The notes: generated by a model from the letters alone, not told the origin. A DNA stretch of 64,000 nucleotides from Solimonas_A sp052035235 (GCA_052035235.1 JBPOHT010000011.1:31522-95521), one strand, 5' to 3'; shown: positions 7,217 through 16,352, counted from the stretch's first letter. Numbers and translations: made by a program.

Positions 7217-8464
7217 ATGCAGGAACCGATTCAGGAAGATGCGCAGTCAGAGCCTCTGGCTCACAAGCCGGACTGGCAGGAGAAGCTCGGCGGAGCGGCG
7301 GAATCCGTGGCCGGTGAAGCCTGGCGCCGGCGCGGGCGGCTGTTCGCGCTCGGGTTGATCGCCGCCGCCGTGTATGGCGGCTACCGCCATCCGCCGGTGC
7401 AGACCATCGAGTCCGGCGAGGTGGCCATGCGCAGCAACCGCATCACTGGCGGCCAGGCGGCCTATGCCGCCGGCCCGGTGTTCGTGATGCCCGGCCTGCA
7501 TGAACTGCAGCGCTATTCCCTGCGCGACCGCGTGCTGCGCCCGGCCGACAGCGCCCGTGCCGACGGCTCCGCCCCGTTCCAGTCCAAGGAGGGCCTGTCC
7601 CTGGGGGTGGACCTGAGCCTGCGCTATGCCCTCGACCCGAAGCGCGTCGGCGAGGTCGCGCGCCAGCTCCCTGCGGACATCGACCACGACGTGGTCGAGC
7701 CGGCCCTGCACGGCGTGATCTACCGTATCTTCACGACCTATACCGTGAAGGAGATTTTCTCCAGCAAGCGCGCCGAGATCCAGCAGAAGATCGTGGCCGA
7801 GCTGAAGCCGCGCCTGGCTGCCGACGGCATCCTGTTGCGCGACGTGCAGCTGGGCAACGTGGACCTGCCGCGCGAGTACCGCAGCGGCATGGACCAGATG
7901 CTGGCCGAGGAACTGGCCACCGAGAAGATGCAGTACACCCTGGCCCTGAAGGACCAGCAGGTGAAGGAAACCGCCCTGGAGGCCGAGGCCGACAAGGTGC
8001 GCCGCGAGAAGGCGGCCGAGGCCGCCGGCAGCGAGCAGGTGATCGCCGCCCGAGCACAGCAGGAGGCCATGAAGCACGTGCTGCCGTTCAAGGAGAAGCA
8101 GATCGAGCAGCGCAAGCTGGAGGCCGAGGCAGAAAAAATTTCGCGCATCCGCTACGCCGAGGGCAATGCCGAGGCGCGCCGCGTGGAAGCCTCCGGCGAA
8201 GCCGACTCGCGCCGCAAGCTGGCGGACGCCGAAACCTATCGCCTGGAGCAGGTCGGCAAGGTCACCAGCGCGCAGATGGAGCGCGACGGCCAGTTGCTGA
8301 GCAAGCATCCCCTGCTGATCCAGAAGACCATGGCGGACAAGCTGTCCGACAAGGTGCAGGTGATCATCGCCTCGCCGCCGGCCGGCGGTGGCTTCATCGG
8401 CTCCGCCCTGCTGGGCCAGAACCAGCCGCCCGCCGTAGCCACCGCGACGGAGGAGGAACAGTGA
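7217..8464 (+). CDS. SPFH/prohibitin-domain membrane protein
   Basis: A 415-residue protein with a short cytoplasmic N terminus, one membrane segment at about residues 41-57, an SPFH (prohibitin-like) domain at about 62-250, and a long Glu/Lys/Ala-rich coiled coil at about 245-365. Such proteins build large oligomers in the inner membrane and often control FtsH-type proteases or membrane microdomains. The end is low complexity with an acidic tail (ATEEEQ). The start follows GGGAGCAGGGTC, a fair ribosome site. Its TGA overlaps the GTG start of the next gene, so the two are translationally coupled. Confidence 0.85.
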   Translation: MQEPIQEDAQSEPLAHKPDWQEKLGGAAESVAGEAWRRRGRLFALGLIAAAVYGGYRHPPVQTIESGEVAMRSNRITGGQAAYAAGPVFVMPGLHELQRYSLRDRVLRPADSARADGSAPFQSKEGLSLGVDLSLRYALDPKRVGEVARQLPADIDHDVVEPALHGVIYRIFTTYTVKEIFSSKRAEIQQKIVAELKPRLAADGILLRDVQLGNVDLPREYRSGMDQMLAEELATEKMQYTLALKDQQVKETALEAEADKVRREKAAEAAGSEQVIAARAQQEAMKHVLPFKEKQIEQRKLEAEAEKISRIRYAEGNAEARRVEASGEADSRRKLADAETYRLEQVGKVTSAQMERDGQLLSKHPLLIQKTMADKLSDKVQVIIASPPAGGGFIGSALLGQNQPPAVATATEEEQ

Positions 8465-9882
8465 TCATCGCCGCCCTCACCGCCCTGGCCATCGTGGCGC
8501 AGGACGACACCGCGCTGCGCGCCGCCCCGCGCGATTCGGCCCAGCAGCAGGCGCAGCTCTGGCAGGGCGATACGCTGGAGGTGCGCGGCGAGCGCCTGGG
8601 CTTCCTGCAGGTCTGGGATCACCAGCGCGAACGCGGCGGCTGGGTGCGGGCGCCGCAGGTCCGCCGCCTGGAGTTCGACGAGGCCCAGGCGCCGGAACTG
8701 CTGGCGGTGCTGCGCTTCCTGCGCGATGCCCCGGGCCAGGAGGCCCTGGGCATCGCCTACGCCGCCGCCTACCTGCGCGCCGCGCCGGCCGCGGACATCG
8801 ACGCCGAGCCCTTCGACGCGCTGGGCAGCATGGCCGAGCGCCTGGCGCGCCGCGCCTCCGGCAAGCAGCTCAAGGCCGACGAGGCGAAGACCGCTGCCCA
8901 CCTGGATGTGACCCGCCGCTACGGCGTGGCCTGGACGCAGTTCGAGCGTGACGATGGCCGCATCCAGCTGTGCTACGACGGCGACGCCTTCCGGCGCGTG
9001 CTGACCCTGCCCGCCGCGCCCGCGCAACGGGCGCGTGCGGTACTGGCACTGACCCGCCACGATTGCATCGACCCGGCCACGCAACCCTTGGCGCGCGTGC
9101 AGCTGGACCAGTGGCGTGCCGACCTGCTGGACCGCGTGGACCTCGCGGAACTGGACGGCCCGACGAAGAACCGGGTGCGGCTGCGCCGCGCCGGCGTCTG
9201 GTCCGCCCTGGCTTATGCGCAGGCCCGCCGGGCCGATGGCAGCAGCGCCGCGGCAGCCGCCGAGGCCCGCGCGCTGGAAGCCCTGGCAGGGGTCGATCGC
9301 GCGCAGTTGCCGGAAGAAGACCAGCGCGCCTATACCGAGGCGGCGGTCCGTGTCGGCGCCTCGCGCTGGGCCCTGGAGCCCACGGTGCCTGCATCCGGGA
9401 AGCTGGGCATCAGCACCGTCGCCGGTCAGCCGGGCGAGACCTGCGTGCTGCTGACCGGGCCGAAGAACGACGCGCAGAACCCGCTGCTGCGCCGTTGCAC
9501 CTACGGCCGCGTCTGGAACGCCTCGGCCCGCGCCGATGCCGGTGGCAAGGCGGTGGCCCTGGCGGTGCAGCCGCTGGATACCTGGCTGGAGCTCTGGGTC
9601 TTCACGCAGCAGGACGGTGCCTGGAGCGTGCAGGTGCTGCCGCCAGCCGCGACCGAGCCCGGCATCGGCTACGTGGAGTTCGCCGGCTGGGTGCCGGGCG
9701 GCAAGCAGATGCTGGCGGCCCGCGAGGCGCGTGTAGACGGTCGCTGGACCCGCAGCTACGAACTGGTGTCGCTGGCCACCCTGGCGACCGAGCGCAGCGC
9801 GGCGGAGCCGGCGCATCTGAGTTCCTTCTACCGCTGGCAGTCAGCGGACTGGAAGCAACGGACCATCAGCTTGAGGCAGTGA
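8461..9882 (+). CDS. Conserved hypothetical protein coupled to SPFH gene
   Basis: A 473-residue protein starting with GTG inside the stop of the SPFH gene (GTGA overlap). The first 13 residues are hydrophobic and may be part of a short signal or anchor. Residues about 15-75 look like a bacterial SH3-type domain (DTALRAAPRDSA... WQGDTLEVRGERLGFLQVWD...GGWVRA). The remainder is Ala/Arg/Leu-rich helical sequence up to about 300 and then a beta-rich C-terminal part. I do not recognise a catalytic motif. Coupling to an SPFH protein suggests an envelope-associated partner; this is inference. Confidence 0.7.
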   Translation: MIIAALTALAIVAQDDTALRAAPRDSAQQQAQLWQGDTLEVRGERLGFLQVWDHQRERGGWVRAPQVRRLEFDEAQAPELLAVLRFLRDAPGQEALGIAYAAAYLRAAPAADIDAEPFDALGSMAERLARRASGKQLKADEAKTAAHLDVTRRYGVAWTQFERDDGRIQLCYDGDAFRRVLTLPAAPAQRARAVLALTRHDCIDPATQPLARVQLDQWRADLLDRVDLAELDGPTKNRVRLRRAGVWSALAYAQARRADGSSAAAAAEARALEALAGVDRAQLPEEDQRAYTEAAVRVGASRWALEPTVPASGKLGISTVAGQPGETCVLLTGPKNDAQNPLLRRCTYGRVWNASARADAGGKAVALAVQPLDTWLELWVFTQQDGAWSVQVLPPAATEPGIGYVEFAGWVPGGKQMLAAREARVDGRWTRSYELVSLATLATERSAAEPAHLSSFYRWQSADWKQRTISLRQ

Positions 9883-9899
9883 TCGTTTCCCGGTTGGTC

Positions 9900-9971
9900 G
9901 TAGGAGCGGCTGTCAGCCGCGAAGGCAGGTGGACATGATGACCCGTGCATCGCGGCCAACGGCCGCTCCTA
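9900..9971. repeat. REP-like inverted repeat pair
   Basis: Two 23-bp units, 9900-9922 (GTAGGAGCGGCTGTCAGCCG...) and its near-exact inverse at 9949-9971, face each other across 26 bp. Each unit is itself a stem (GCGGCTGTCAGCCGC). The layout matches REP/BIME elements of gammaproteobacteria and lies between two convergent genes, where it may act as a bidirectional terminator or mRNA-stabilising structure. Confidence 0.75.
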
Positions 9972-9982
9972 CAAAGCAGGGC

Positions 9983-10696
9983 TCAGGACGCATCGTGGAA
10001 GATGATCCCCAAGGTATGGCGATGGCCGGAGCGCAGGCGGCTGACGCCGTGGCGCAGGTTGACGCGGTAGCTGCCGCGGCTGCCCGCCGCGGGCCTGTGA
10101 TGCACGGCGAAGAGCACGGCGTCGCCCTGCATCAGCGGCACCACGTCCACGCGCGACTGCCGCCGCGGCCGCTGCTCGGTCAGCACGAACTTGCCGCCCT
10201 GGAAATCCCGCTGCGGCTGCGACAGCAGCACCGCCGCCTGCAGCGGGAATACCTGCTCGCCGTAGAGGTCCTGGTGCAGGCAGTTGTAGTCACCCGGTCC
10301 ATAGCGCAGCAGCAAGGGCGTCGGCCGCTGCTGGCCCGCCTGGTGGCAGCGCTGCAGGAATTCCTGCAGGTCTTCCGGATAGCGCGCCGCCAGGCCCATG
10401 GTCTCGTTCCAGCGATTGGCCAGCGGCGCCAGCCGCGGATACAGCGCCTCGCGCAGCGCCGCCACCGGCGGCGGCAGCGGGTAGCGAAAGTACTGGTACT
10501 CGCCCTGGCCGAAGCCATGACACGCCATCACCACACGGCTGCGGAAGCGCGCGGGTTCGTCGTACAGGGCCACCGTCGCGGCGCATTCCGCTGGCGTCAG
10601 CAGTGAGGGCAGGCAGGACCAGCCCTGCTCGTTCAACTCGCTCGTGATGCGGGGCCAATCCTGCGACCCTACACGTTCGTTCCATTCGGACTGCAT
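9983..10696 (-). CDS. 2-oxoglutarate/Fe(II)-dependent dioxygenase
   Basis: A 237-residue protein of the prolyl-4-hydroxylase-like dioxygenase fold. The iron triad is visible: H141xD143 in LHQDLYG and distal H216 in NLRHGVS, with basic residues following for 2-oxoglutarate binding. It resembles COG3826-type 2OG-Fe(II) oxygenases, usually annotated as proline hydroxylases or repair-type enzymes. No signal peptide is present, so it is cytoplasmic. The gene stands alone between REP-like repeats and a Sel1 protein. The hydroxylated substrate is unknown. Confidence 0.8.
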   Translation of the reverse strand: MQSEWNERVGSQDWPRITSELNEQGWSCLPSLLTPAECAATVALYDEPARFRSRVVMACHGFGQGEYQYFRYPLPPPVAALREALYPRLAPLANRWNETMGLAARYPEDLQEFLQRCHQAGQQRPTPLLLRYGPGDYNCLHQDLYGEQVFPLQAAVLLSQPQRDFQGGKFVLTEQRPRRQSRVDVVPLMQGDAVLFAVHHRPAAGSRGSYRVNLRHGVSRLRSGHRHTLGIIFHDAS

Positions 10697-10806
10697 GTCT
10701 GCTCCGCAAAGTTAATGCGGAAACTGTAAGTCCGCCGTGTAGCGGAAACGCTCCAGTTCTTGCGGGATGCAGGAATCCCATTCAAGTAATGGGTGCGGAT
10801 GGGACC

Positions 10807-11715
10807 TTATTCCGACGTGGCAGGAGTCGGAATCTCCGCCTGACTGGTAACCGGGAGCTGTACAATCATGCTCGGCCGGCCTGCGGCATAAATGGGTGGA
10901 GCCGGCATCTCGATACGCTTAGCAACCGCCATCACAGCCTGATCGAAGACAACATCCCCTGAACTGCTAAGTACGGTGACTTCTGGGCGATTAGCGCCTT
11001 TTCTGTACTCGAGTTGGAGCAGCGCGGATCTGCTTCGGGAAAAGCCATGGAGTTCCTTCGCCCCCTGAAGGCGGCTTCGCGAGCGGGTCTGCAAAAGATC
11101 GATCCACCTGCGCCAATCCGACTGCTTCTCTTCGGCTGTGAATATCCCGAATCGATCCTCGAGAAGATCAAGTTCAGCCCAGGCTTCATCACTCCATCGA
11201 GCAGCGGCCTTGCGATACCACTCTGCAGCCGTTCTAGGATCACTGGTCACACCCGAGCCATTCGCGTACATCCGTCCTAGTGCGACCTGTCCGATGGGAA
11301 CTCCGGCTTCGGCTGCTTGGCGATAGTACTGCAGAGCTGCGGTGCTGGAGGCGACGCGACCACGACCCAGCTCCGTCATTCTGCCCAGCGCAACAAGTGC
11401 GCGCGGCTCGTCAACAGCGGCCTCCGAGTACCAGCGCCAAGCCTGTTCGTGGTCAACCGAAACGCGCTCGCCCATTTCGTACCAGCGTGCCAGCAGCATC
11501 TGGCAACCAGCGACCCCATCCTCTGCCCTCTGCAGGACCTTCTGCAGATCAGCCTGATCAAGTGGTCCGCCCTCGGTCTCCCTGCCCTTGTGTCCACAGA
11601 GCACGATGTCCTGGATAGCACGCCCCCTCTTGGCAAGGGACTTCATGTCTGCCTGGGCGCAGCCAAAGGAAGCCAAAAGAAAGAACGACACCCACACTCG
11701 CATCGCAGCACGCAT
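10807..11715 (-). CDS. Sel1-repeat protein with TonB-like C-terminal domain
   Basis: A 302-residue exported protein. The signal sequence ends near the Cys of ASFGCAQA, so it could be a lipoprotein. Three or so Sel1 repeats span about residues 70-175 (A-x-x-x-L-x-x-x-Y/G-x-G patterns such as ALGRMYANGSGV). Residues about 220-300 resemble the TonB C-terminal domain (ALLQLEYRKGANRPEVTVLSSSGDVVFDQAVMAVA). The ATG at 11715, eight bases after GGAG, starts exactly at the signal peptide; the TTG at 11721 would overlap the ABC gene. The Sel1 part suggests protein-protein interaction in the periplasm. It is 2 bp from the ABC exporter gene upstream and probably co-transcribed. Confidence 0.72.
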   Translation of the reverse strand: MRAAMRVWVSFFLLASFGCAQADMKSLAKRGRAIQDIVLCGHKGRETEGGPLDQADLQKVLQRAEDGVAGCQMLLARWYEMGERVSVDHEQAWRWYSEAAVDEPRALVALGRMTELGRGRVASSTAALQYYRQAAEAGVPIGQVALGRMYANGSGVTSDPRTAAEWYRKAAARWSDEAWAELDLLEDRFGIFTAEEKQSDWRRWIDLLQTRSRSRLQGAKELHGFSRSRSALLQLEYRKGANRPEVTVLSSSGDVVFDQAVMAVAKRIEMPAPPIYAAGRPSMIVQLPVTSQAEIPTPATSE

Positions 11716-11717
11716 GT

Positions 11718-13532
11718 TCAATCTCCGACTACCTGAAGGCTCGCAAGCCGCGCATACAAGCCGCCCTGCTGCAGCAACTCCTGCGGCGCACCCGTCTCAA
11801 CGATGCGGCCATGCTCCAGCACGATGATGCGGTCGGCCTTGCGCACGGTGGCGAGGCGGTGGGCGATGATCAGCGTGGTGCGGTCGCGCATGGCCGCTTC
11901 CAGGCCCTGCTGCACCAAGGCCTCGCTTTCGGCATCCAGGGCGCTGGTGGCCTCGTCCAGCAGCAGCAGCGGCGGGTTGCGCAGCATCGCGCGGGCGATG
12001 GCGATACGCTGCTTTTGGCCGCCGGACAGGCGCAGGCCGCGCTCGCCGAGGAAGGTCTGGTAGCCCTCTGGCAGGCGCATGATGAATTCGTCGCAGAGCG
12101 CGGCGCGGGCGGCGGCGATCACTTCGTCGTCGCTGGCGCCGGCACGGCCGTAGCGGATGTTCTCCATGGCGTCGGCCGAGAAGATCACCGCGTCCTGCGG
12201 CACGATGCCGATCTGCGAACGCAGCGCGGCGGGGTCCAGCTGGCGCAGGTCGATGCCGTTGAAGCGGATGGCGCCGCCGCCCACGTCGTAGAAGCGCAGC
12301 AGCAGCTGGAACAGCGTGGTCTTGCCGGCGCCGCTGGGGCCGACCAGGGCCACGGTCTCGCCCTCGCGCACGTCTAGGCTGATGTCGTCCAGCGCCGCAG
12401 ACTTGGGCCGCGAGGGATAGTGGAAGCTCACCTTCTCGAAGCTCAGGCGCGCCTGCCGGGCCGGCGGCAGTGCCAGCGGCTGCGCCGGTGCCTGGATCGC
12501 CGGCTCGGCGGCCAGCAGTTCCATCAGGCGCTCGGTGGCGCCGGCAGCGCGCATGATGTCGCCCCAGACCTCGGCGATCACACCGATGCCGCCGGCGGTG
12601 AAGCCGGCATACAGGATGAAGGAGGCCAGCTGGCCGGCGCTCATGCTGCCGGCGATCACGGCCTGGGCGCCCAGCCACAGCACGAAGACCACGGCGCCGA
12701 ACACGCCGCTGATGGCGATGGTGGTCATCACCGCGCGCAGGCGCGTGCGGCGGATCGCCGAGAGGAAGCTGTCCTCCACCGCGGCGCCGTAGCGCCGGCC
12801 CTCATCGCCTTCCTTGGTGAAGGCCTGGACGGTGGGAATGGCGTTGAGGATCTCGCCGGCCACCGCGGAGGTGTCGGCGATACGGTCCTGCGATTCTCGC
12901 GACAGCTTGCGCACGCCGCGCGCCGTCAGGATCAGCGGCAGCACCACCAGGATCAACAGCACCAGGGTCACGGCGAACAGCTTGGCGCTGGTGACGGCCA
13001 GCATCACCAGGCCGCCGAGGAACTGGAAGAAGCTGCGCAGGCCCATGGATACCGAGGACCCCACCACGGTCTGCACCAGGGTGGTATCCGCGGTCAGGCG
13101 CGACAGCACCTCGCCGGTGCGGGTGGTCTCGAAGAACTGCGGCGACTGCTCCAGCATGCGGCGGTAGACCGCATCGCGCAGATCGGCAGTCACGCGCTCG
13201 CCGATCCAGCTGACGTAGTAGAAGCGCGCCGCCACCGTGGCGCCCCAGAGCATGGCAATGCCGAACAGCGCCAGGAAGTACTGGTTGACGGCGGCGCCGG
13301 CGACGAAGCCGTGGTCGATCAGCTGGCGCACCGCCAGCGGCACCGCCAGCATCACCACCGAGGCCGCGCAGAGCAGCAGGAAGGCCAGGGCCACCTGCCG
13401 GCGGTAGGGCCGCAGGAAGGGCCAGAGCCCGCTCAACGCCACCAGCCGGCGGCGCGCGGCCGGGCCCGGAGGGCTAAGGGTTTCCAGCATCTCGGCGGGG
13501 CCGGCGGGTTCGGGGGCGGCGGGTTCGGTCAT
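11718..13532 (-). CDS. ABC exporter, fused permease and ATPase (MsbA/LapB-like)
   Basis: A 604-residue half-transporter. Six membrane segments occupy about residues 45-330, then the ATPase domain has Walker A GPSGAGKTT (398-406), signature LSGGQ (503-507), Walker B LLLLDE (522-527) and the H-loop IIAHR. It functions as a homodimer in the inner membrane; the cargo (lipid, drug or peptide) cannot be told from sequence. The ATG at 13532 starts the hydrophilic N terminus; the in-frame ATG at 13697 would overlap the divergent thioesterase and is not favoured. The Sel1-TonB gene follows by 2 bp. Confidence 0.88.
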   Translation of the reverse strand: MTEPAAPEPAGPAEMLETLSPPGPAARRRLVALSGLWPFLRPYRRQVALAFLLLCAASVVMLAVPLAVRQLIDHGFVAGAAVNQYFLALFGIAMLWGATVAARFYYVSWIGERVTADLRDAVYRRMLEQSPQFFETTRTGEVLSRLTADTTLVQTVVGSSVSMGLRSFFQFLGGLVMLAVTSAKLFAVTLVLLILVVLPLILTARGVRKLSRESQDRIADTSAVAGEILNAIPTVQAFTKEGDEGRRYGAAVEDSFLSAIRRTRLRAVMTTIAISGVFGAVVFVLWLGAQAVIAGSMSAGQLASFILYAGFTAGGIGVIAEVWGDIMRAAGATERLMELLAAEPAIQAPAQPLALPPARQARLSFEKVSFHYPSRPKSAALDDISLDVREGETVALVGPSGAGKTTLFQLLLRFYDVGGGAIRFNGIDLRQLDPAALRSQIGIVPQDAVIFSADAMENIRYGRAGASDDEVIAAARAALCDEFIMRLPEGYQTFLGERGLRLSGGQKQRIAIARAMLRNPPLLLLDEATSALDAESEALVQQGLEAAMRDRTTLIIAHRLATVRKADRIIVLEHGRIVETGAPQELLQQGGLYARLASLQVVGD

Positions 13533-13608
13533 GGCGGGCGCCACGATAGCACCGGGCGCCCGCATTCGGACGAGGCCGCCCAAACCGGGAGGGCGGCAGA
13601 CTGGAGCC

Positions 13609-14094
13609 ATGAACAGCCCCGATCCCGCCCTCGCCCAGCCCTTCTGCCTGTACCGCGCCACTGTGCCGGCGGAATGGATCGACGTCAACGACCACATGAA
13701 CGTGGAGCGCTACTACCACCTGCTCTACCAGGCCCAGGTGGAGGTGACCGAGCATCTGGAGCTTGGGCGGACCTACGTGGCTGCGCGCGGGCTGTCCAAG
13801 ATGGTGGTGGAGAGCAATTTCCGCTTCGAGCGCGAGCTGCTGGTCGGCGAGCGGGTGGAGGTGCGCTCCCACCTGTTGGGCGTGGACCGCAAGCGCATTC
13901 ACTTCTTCCACGAGCTGTGGAACCTGGACCGCGACATCCGTGCCGCCGTGGGCGAGCAGATCGACGTGCACGTGGACCTGTCCACGCGCCGCTCGGCGCC
14001 GCTGCCGGAGGAGGTGCTGGCCCGGCTGCAGCGGGTGGTGGCGGCACAGGCGGCGCTGCCGCCGGTGCCGGCGCGGCTGACGCTGGCGAGATAG
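13609..14094 (+). CDS. Hotdog-fold thioesterase
   Basis: A 161-residue acyl-CoA thioesterase-like protein (4HBT/thioesterase-like). The active-site region EWIDVNDHMNVERYYHL has the Asp/His/Asn arrangement of this group, with Tyr-rich helix following. ATG 13609 has CTGGAG five bases upstream; the frame also opens earlier but without a ribosome site. It is divergent from the ABC exporter with about 76 bp between start codons, which must hold both promoters. The acyl substrate is unknown. Confidence 0.82.
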   Translation: MNSPDPALAQPFCLYRATVPAEWIDVNDHMNVERYYHLLYQAQVEVTEHLELGRTYVAARGLSKMVVESNFRFERELLVGERVEVRSHLLGVDRKRIHFFHELWNLDRDIRAAVGEQIDVHVDLSTRRSAPLPEEVLARLQRVVAAQAALPPVPARLTLAR

Positions 14095-14101
14095 CTGCCC
14101 T

Positions 14102-14176
14102 GTAGCCCGGTTTGCCGCAGGCAAGCCGGGGCTCCGCGCATCGCTCTCCCGGCTTCGCTACGCGAAACCGGGCTAC
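14102..14176. repeat. 75-bp inverted repeat element
   Basis: Outer arms GTAGCCCGGTTT (14102-14113) and AAACCGGGCTAC (14165-14176) are perfect complements, with inner imperfect GC-rich arms. It sits between convergent genes. A degenerate relative is at 32309-32352, so it is a dispersed genomic repeat. Confidence 0.75.
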
Positions 14177-14183
14177 GGGAACG

Positions 14184-14942
14184 TCAACGGAACCTGGCAC
14201 CACCATCGACGCCGATCACCTGTCCATTGATCCAGGCGCCGTCGTCCGACATCAGCATGGCCACCATCGCGGCGATGTCCTCGCTGGTGCCCAGGCGGGT
14301 GCTGCGCGTGATGGCCAGCGTGGCCTGACGCAGGTTTTCGGGAAAGTGGTCGCGCAGCTGTTCGGTCAGCACCAGGCCCGGTGCGATGGCGTTGGCGCGG
14401 ATGGCCTGCTTGCCCCAGCGCGAGGCGACATGGCGCATCAGCGCCTGCAGGCCGGCCTTGCTCACGGCATAGGACACGCGCGTGGGCTCGCCCATGTCGG
14501 CCGCGCCGGAGCTGGTGTAGACGATGGCACCGCCGCGCTTGAGCAGCTCCGGCAGCGCATGGCGCGTGCACAGCAGGTGGCCGCGCAGGTTCACCGCCAG
14601 GCTGCGGTCGAAGATATCCAGGGAAACCTCCAGCGCATCGCCGTCGGACAGGATCGCGCGCATGTCGGCGGCGTTGACGTGGAGGCCGTCGAGCCCGCCG
14701 TAGGCGGTCACGGCGGCGCGCACCATGGCGGCCACGCTGGCGTCATCGGCGATGTCGCAGTGGACCGCGGTGGCCTGGCCGCCGTCGGCGACGATACCGG
14801 CCGCCACGGAACGCGCGCTGGCGGTGTTGATGTCCGCCACCACCACCGCGGCGCCTTCCGCCGCCAGGCGCTGCGCCGTGACGGCGCCGATGCCGGAACC
14901 GGCGCCTACGACCGCGATGACCTTGTTCTCGAGCCTGCGCAT
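14184..14942 (-). CDS. Short-chain dehydrogenase/reductase
   Basis: A 252-residue classical SDR. Cofactor motif GAGSGIGAV is near the N terminus, the acidic DIN at about residue 37-39 favours NAD(H), and the catalytic residues are Ser in YTSSGAAD and SYAVSK (YxxxK). The usual NNAG motif is altered to VNAAD. The C-terminal INGQVIGVDGG is typical. It is a single gene, convergent with the thioesterase. Substrate unknown; the neighbouring LLM oxidoreductase on the same strand is 270 bp upstream. Confidence 0.85.
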   Translation of the reverse strand: MRRLENKVIAVVGAGSGIGAVTAQRLAAEGAAVVVADINTASARSVAAGIVADGGQATAVHCDIADDASVAAMVRAAVTAYGGLDGLHVNAADMRAILSDGDALEVSLDIFDRSLAVNLRGHLLCTRHALPELLKRGGAIVYTSSGAADMGEPTRVSYAVSKAGLQALMRHVASRWGKQAIRANAIAPGLVLTEQLRDHFPENLRQATLAITRSTRLGTSEDIAAMVAMLMSDDGAWINGQVIGVDGGARFR

Positions 14943-15028
14943 GGTGGTTCTCCCCTTCTGGTCTTGTGGGGGGACTGTCTCAGACTTGCCGGGTGGGGGG
15001 ACTCATCCGAATGCAGCAGCGGGTAATT

Positions 15029-15202
15029 CCCTCGCCCGCTTGCGGGAGAGCATGCCCGGAGGGCGGGAGAGGGGCTGTGAAACCGGGCTGGGCTAACCCT
15101 TCCTGGATTTACAGAAACCCTCCCGGCAACTGCTCCTGCGTTGCCCTACCTCGGGCATCCATGCCCTCGTCCCCTACCCGTCTCCCGCAAGCGGGCGAGG
15201 GG
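15029..15202. repeat. Dispersed repeat, CTCCCGC-GCGGGAG family
   Basis: Copy of a repeat family with outer palindromes CCCTCGCCCGCTTGCGGGAG (15029-15048) and its inverse at 15181-15202, enclosing sequence that includes ACAGAAACCCTC, also present in the copy at 29201-29306. It fills most of the 270-bp gap between the SDR and the LLM oxidoreductase; I see nothing else there. Confidence 0.7.
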
Positions 15203-15212
15203 AATGGCACCA

Positions 15213-16352
15213 CTACGCCGCCCGCTTCGCCTGCCCCCTGAAATGCGGAATCACGTGCTCCCCGATGTTGCGCAGCGTCTCCAGCTGCGCCCACTGCGGG
15301 ATGGTGCCCATCTGGCAGATGAACAGGATCTCGTCGGCACCAGCATCGATCAGGCGCTGCACGTAGCCGATGCAGTCCTCCACCGTGCCGTAGGCATGGT
15401 TGGGGTTCATCAGCATCATGTTGGGATCGCTGAAGTCGAAGCTGACCTTCTCCGAGGCGAACTGCGTGCGGATCACGTCCTTGCCGTCGGCGTCGTGCGT
15501 GGTGACGTCGTCGTCCCACTTCGAGGGGTCCGGCTTGGGGCCGGCGCCGTACCAATGGCCCAGCGACTCCATGAAGTAGCGCTGGCCCTTGATGCCGATC
15601 TTGCGGGCCTGCTGGCCGTCCTGGAGCACGATGGTGGGGCACAGCGCGGCGAGGTGCTGGTTGGGGCGGAAGCCGACCTGGTCCTCGGCTTTGCGCGAGG
15701 CCCAGGCCGTGCGGTAGACCTCGTTCTTCTTCGCCACGTCCTCCGGGCCGCCGAAGCCCAGCACCAGGGCGCCCATGCCGCGCTGGCCGGCGCGGGTCAG
15801 GGTGTCGGTGTTGGTGCAGGCCATGTACATCGGCGGGTGCGGGTCCTGGTAGGGCTTGGGATGGATCGGGCGGCGCGGGATCTTGATGAACTCGCCGTCG
15901 TGCTCGATCTCGTCCTGCACCATGATCTTGGGGATCAGGTACATCGCCTCATCGATCTGCGGGTGCAGCGTCGCCAGGTCGTAGCCGAAGGTGCCGGCCT
16001 CCTGCTGCGTGCCGCCCTTGCCCACGCCGAAGTGCACGCGGCCATGGCTCAGCAGGTCCAGCGTGGCGATGCGCTCGGCCACCTTCACCGGGTGGTTCAT
16101 CGCCGGCGGCAGGCAGACCACGCCATGGCCCAGGTGGATGCGGCTGGTCTTACCGGCCAGGAAGGCCAGCACCGTTTCCGGCGCGCTCATGTGGGCATAG
16201 TTCGTCAGCGCGGTATGTTCCACGCACCAGATCACGTCGAAGCCCATCTGCTCGGCCAGCGTGGCCTGCTCCACGATCTCGTCGAACACGCGGCGGTCGC
16301 CAGCGCGCGAGGCATCGGTGGTCTGGGCTTCGTAGATCAGGGAAAATCTCAT
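15213..16352 (-). CDS. LLM-class flavin-dependent oxidoreductase
   Basis: A 379-residue luciferase-like monooxygenase. The N terminus MRFSLIYEAQ, the central LGHGVVCLPPAMNHPVKVAERIATLDLLSHGRV and the GVGKGG turn are diagnostic of the (beta/alpha)8 flavin-binding family. ATG 16352 follows GGAGAGCCGTC; a longer frame to 16526 overlaps the divergent esterase and lacks support. Members oxidise alkanes, ketones, terpenoids or aromatic side chains using FMNH2 or F420H2 from a partner reductase, not seen here. It is divergent from the HSL-type esterase; the 173 bp between them should hold both promoters. Confidence 0.85.
   Translation of the reverse strand: MRFSLIYEAQTTDASRAGDRRVFDEIVEQATLAEQMGFDVIWCVEHTALTNYAHMSAPETVLAFLAGKTSRIHLGHGVVCLPPAMNHPVKVAERIATLDLLSHGRVHFGVGKGGTQQEAGTFGYDLATLHPQIDEAMYLIPKIMVQDEIEHDGEFIKIPRRPIHPKPYQDPHPPMYMACTNTDTLTRAGQRGMGALVLGFGGPEDVAKKNEVYRTAWASRKAEDQVGFRPNQHLAALCPTIVLQDGQQARKIGIKGQRYFMESLGHWYGAGPKPDPSKWDDDVTTHDADGKDVIRTQFASEKVSFDFSDPNMMLMNPNHAYGTVEDCIGYVQRLIDAGADEILFICQMGTIPQWAQLETLRNIGEHVIPHFRGQAKRAA

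Noticed and set aside
12420..14105. A 561-codon plus-strand frame across the ABC exporter and thioesterase
   Set aside because: Low-complexity shadow; it conflicts with two recognised genes.
15029..15202. CRISPR-like array
   Set aside because: The repeats are inverted pairs and not regularly spaced direct repeats; no cas genes are present in the window.
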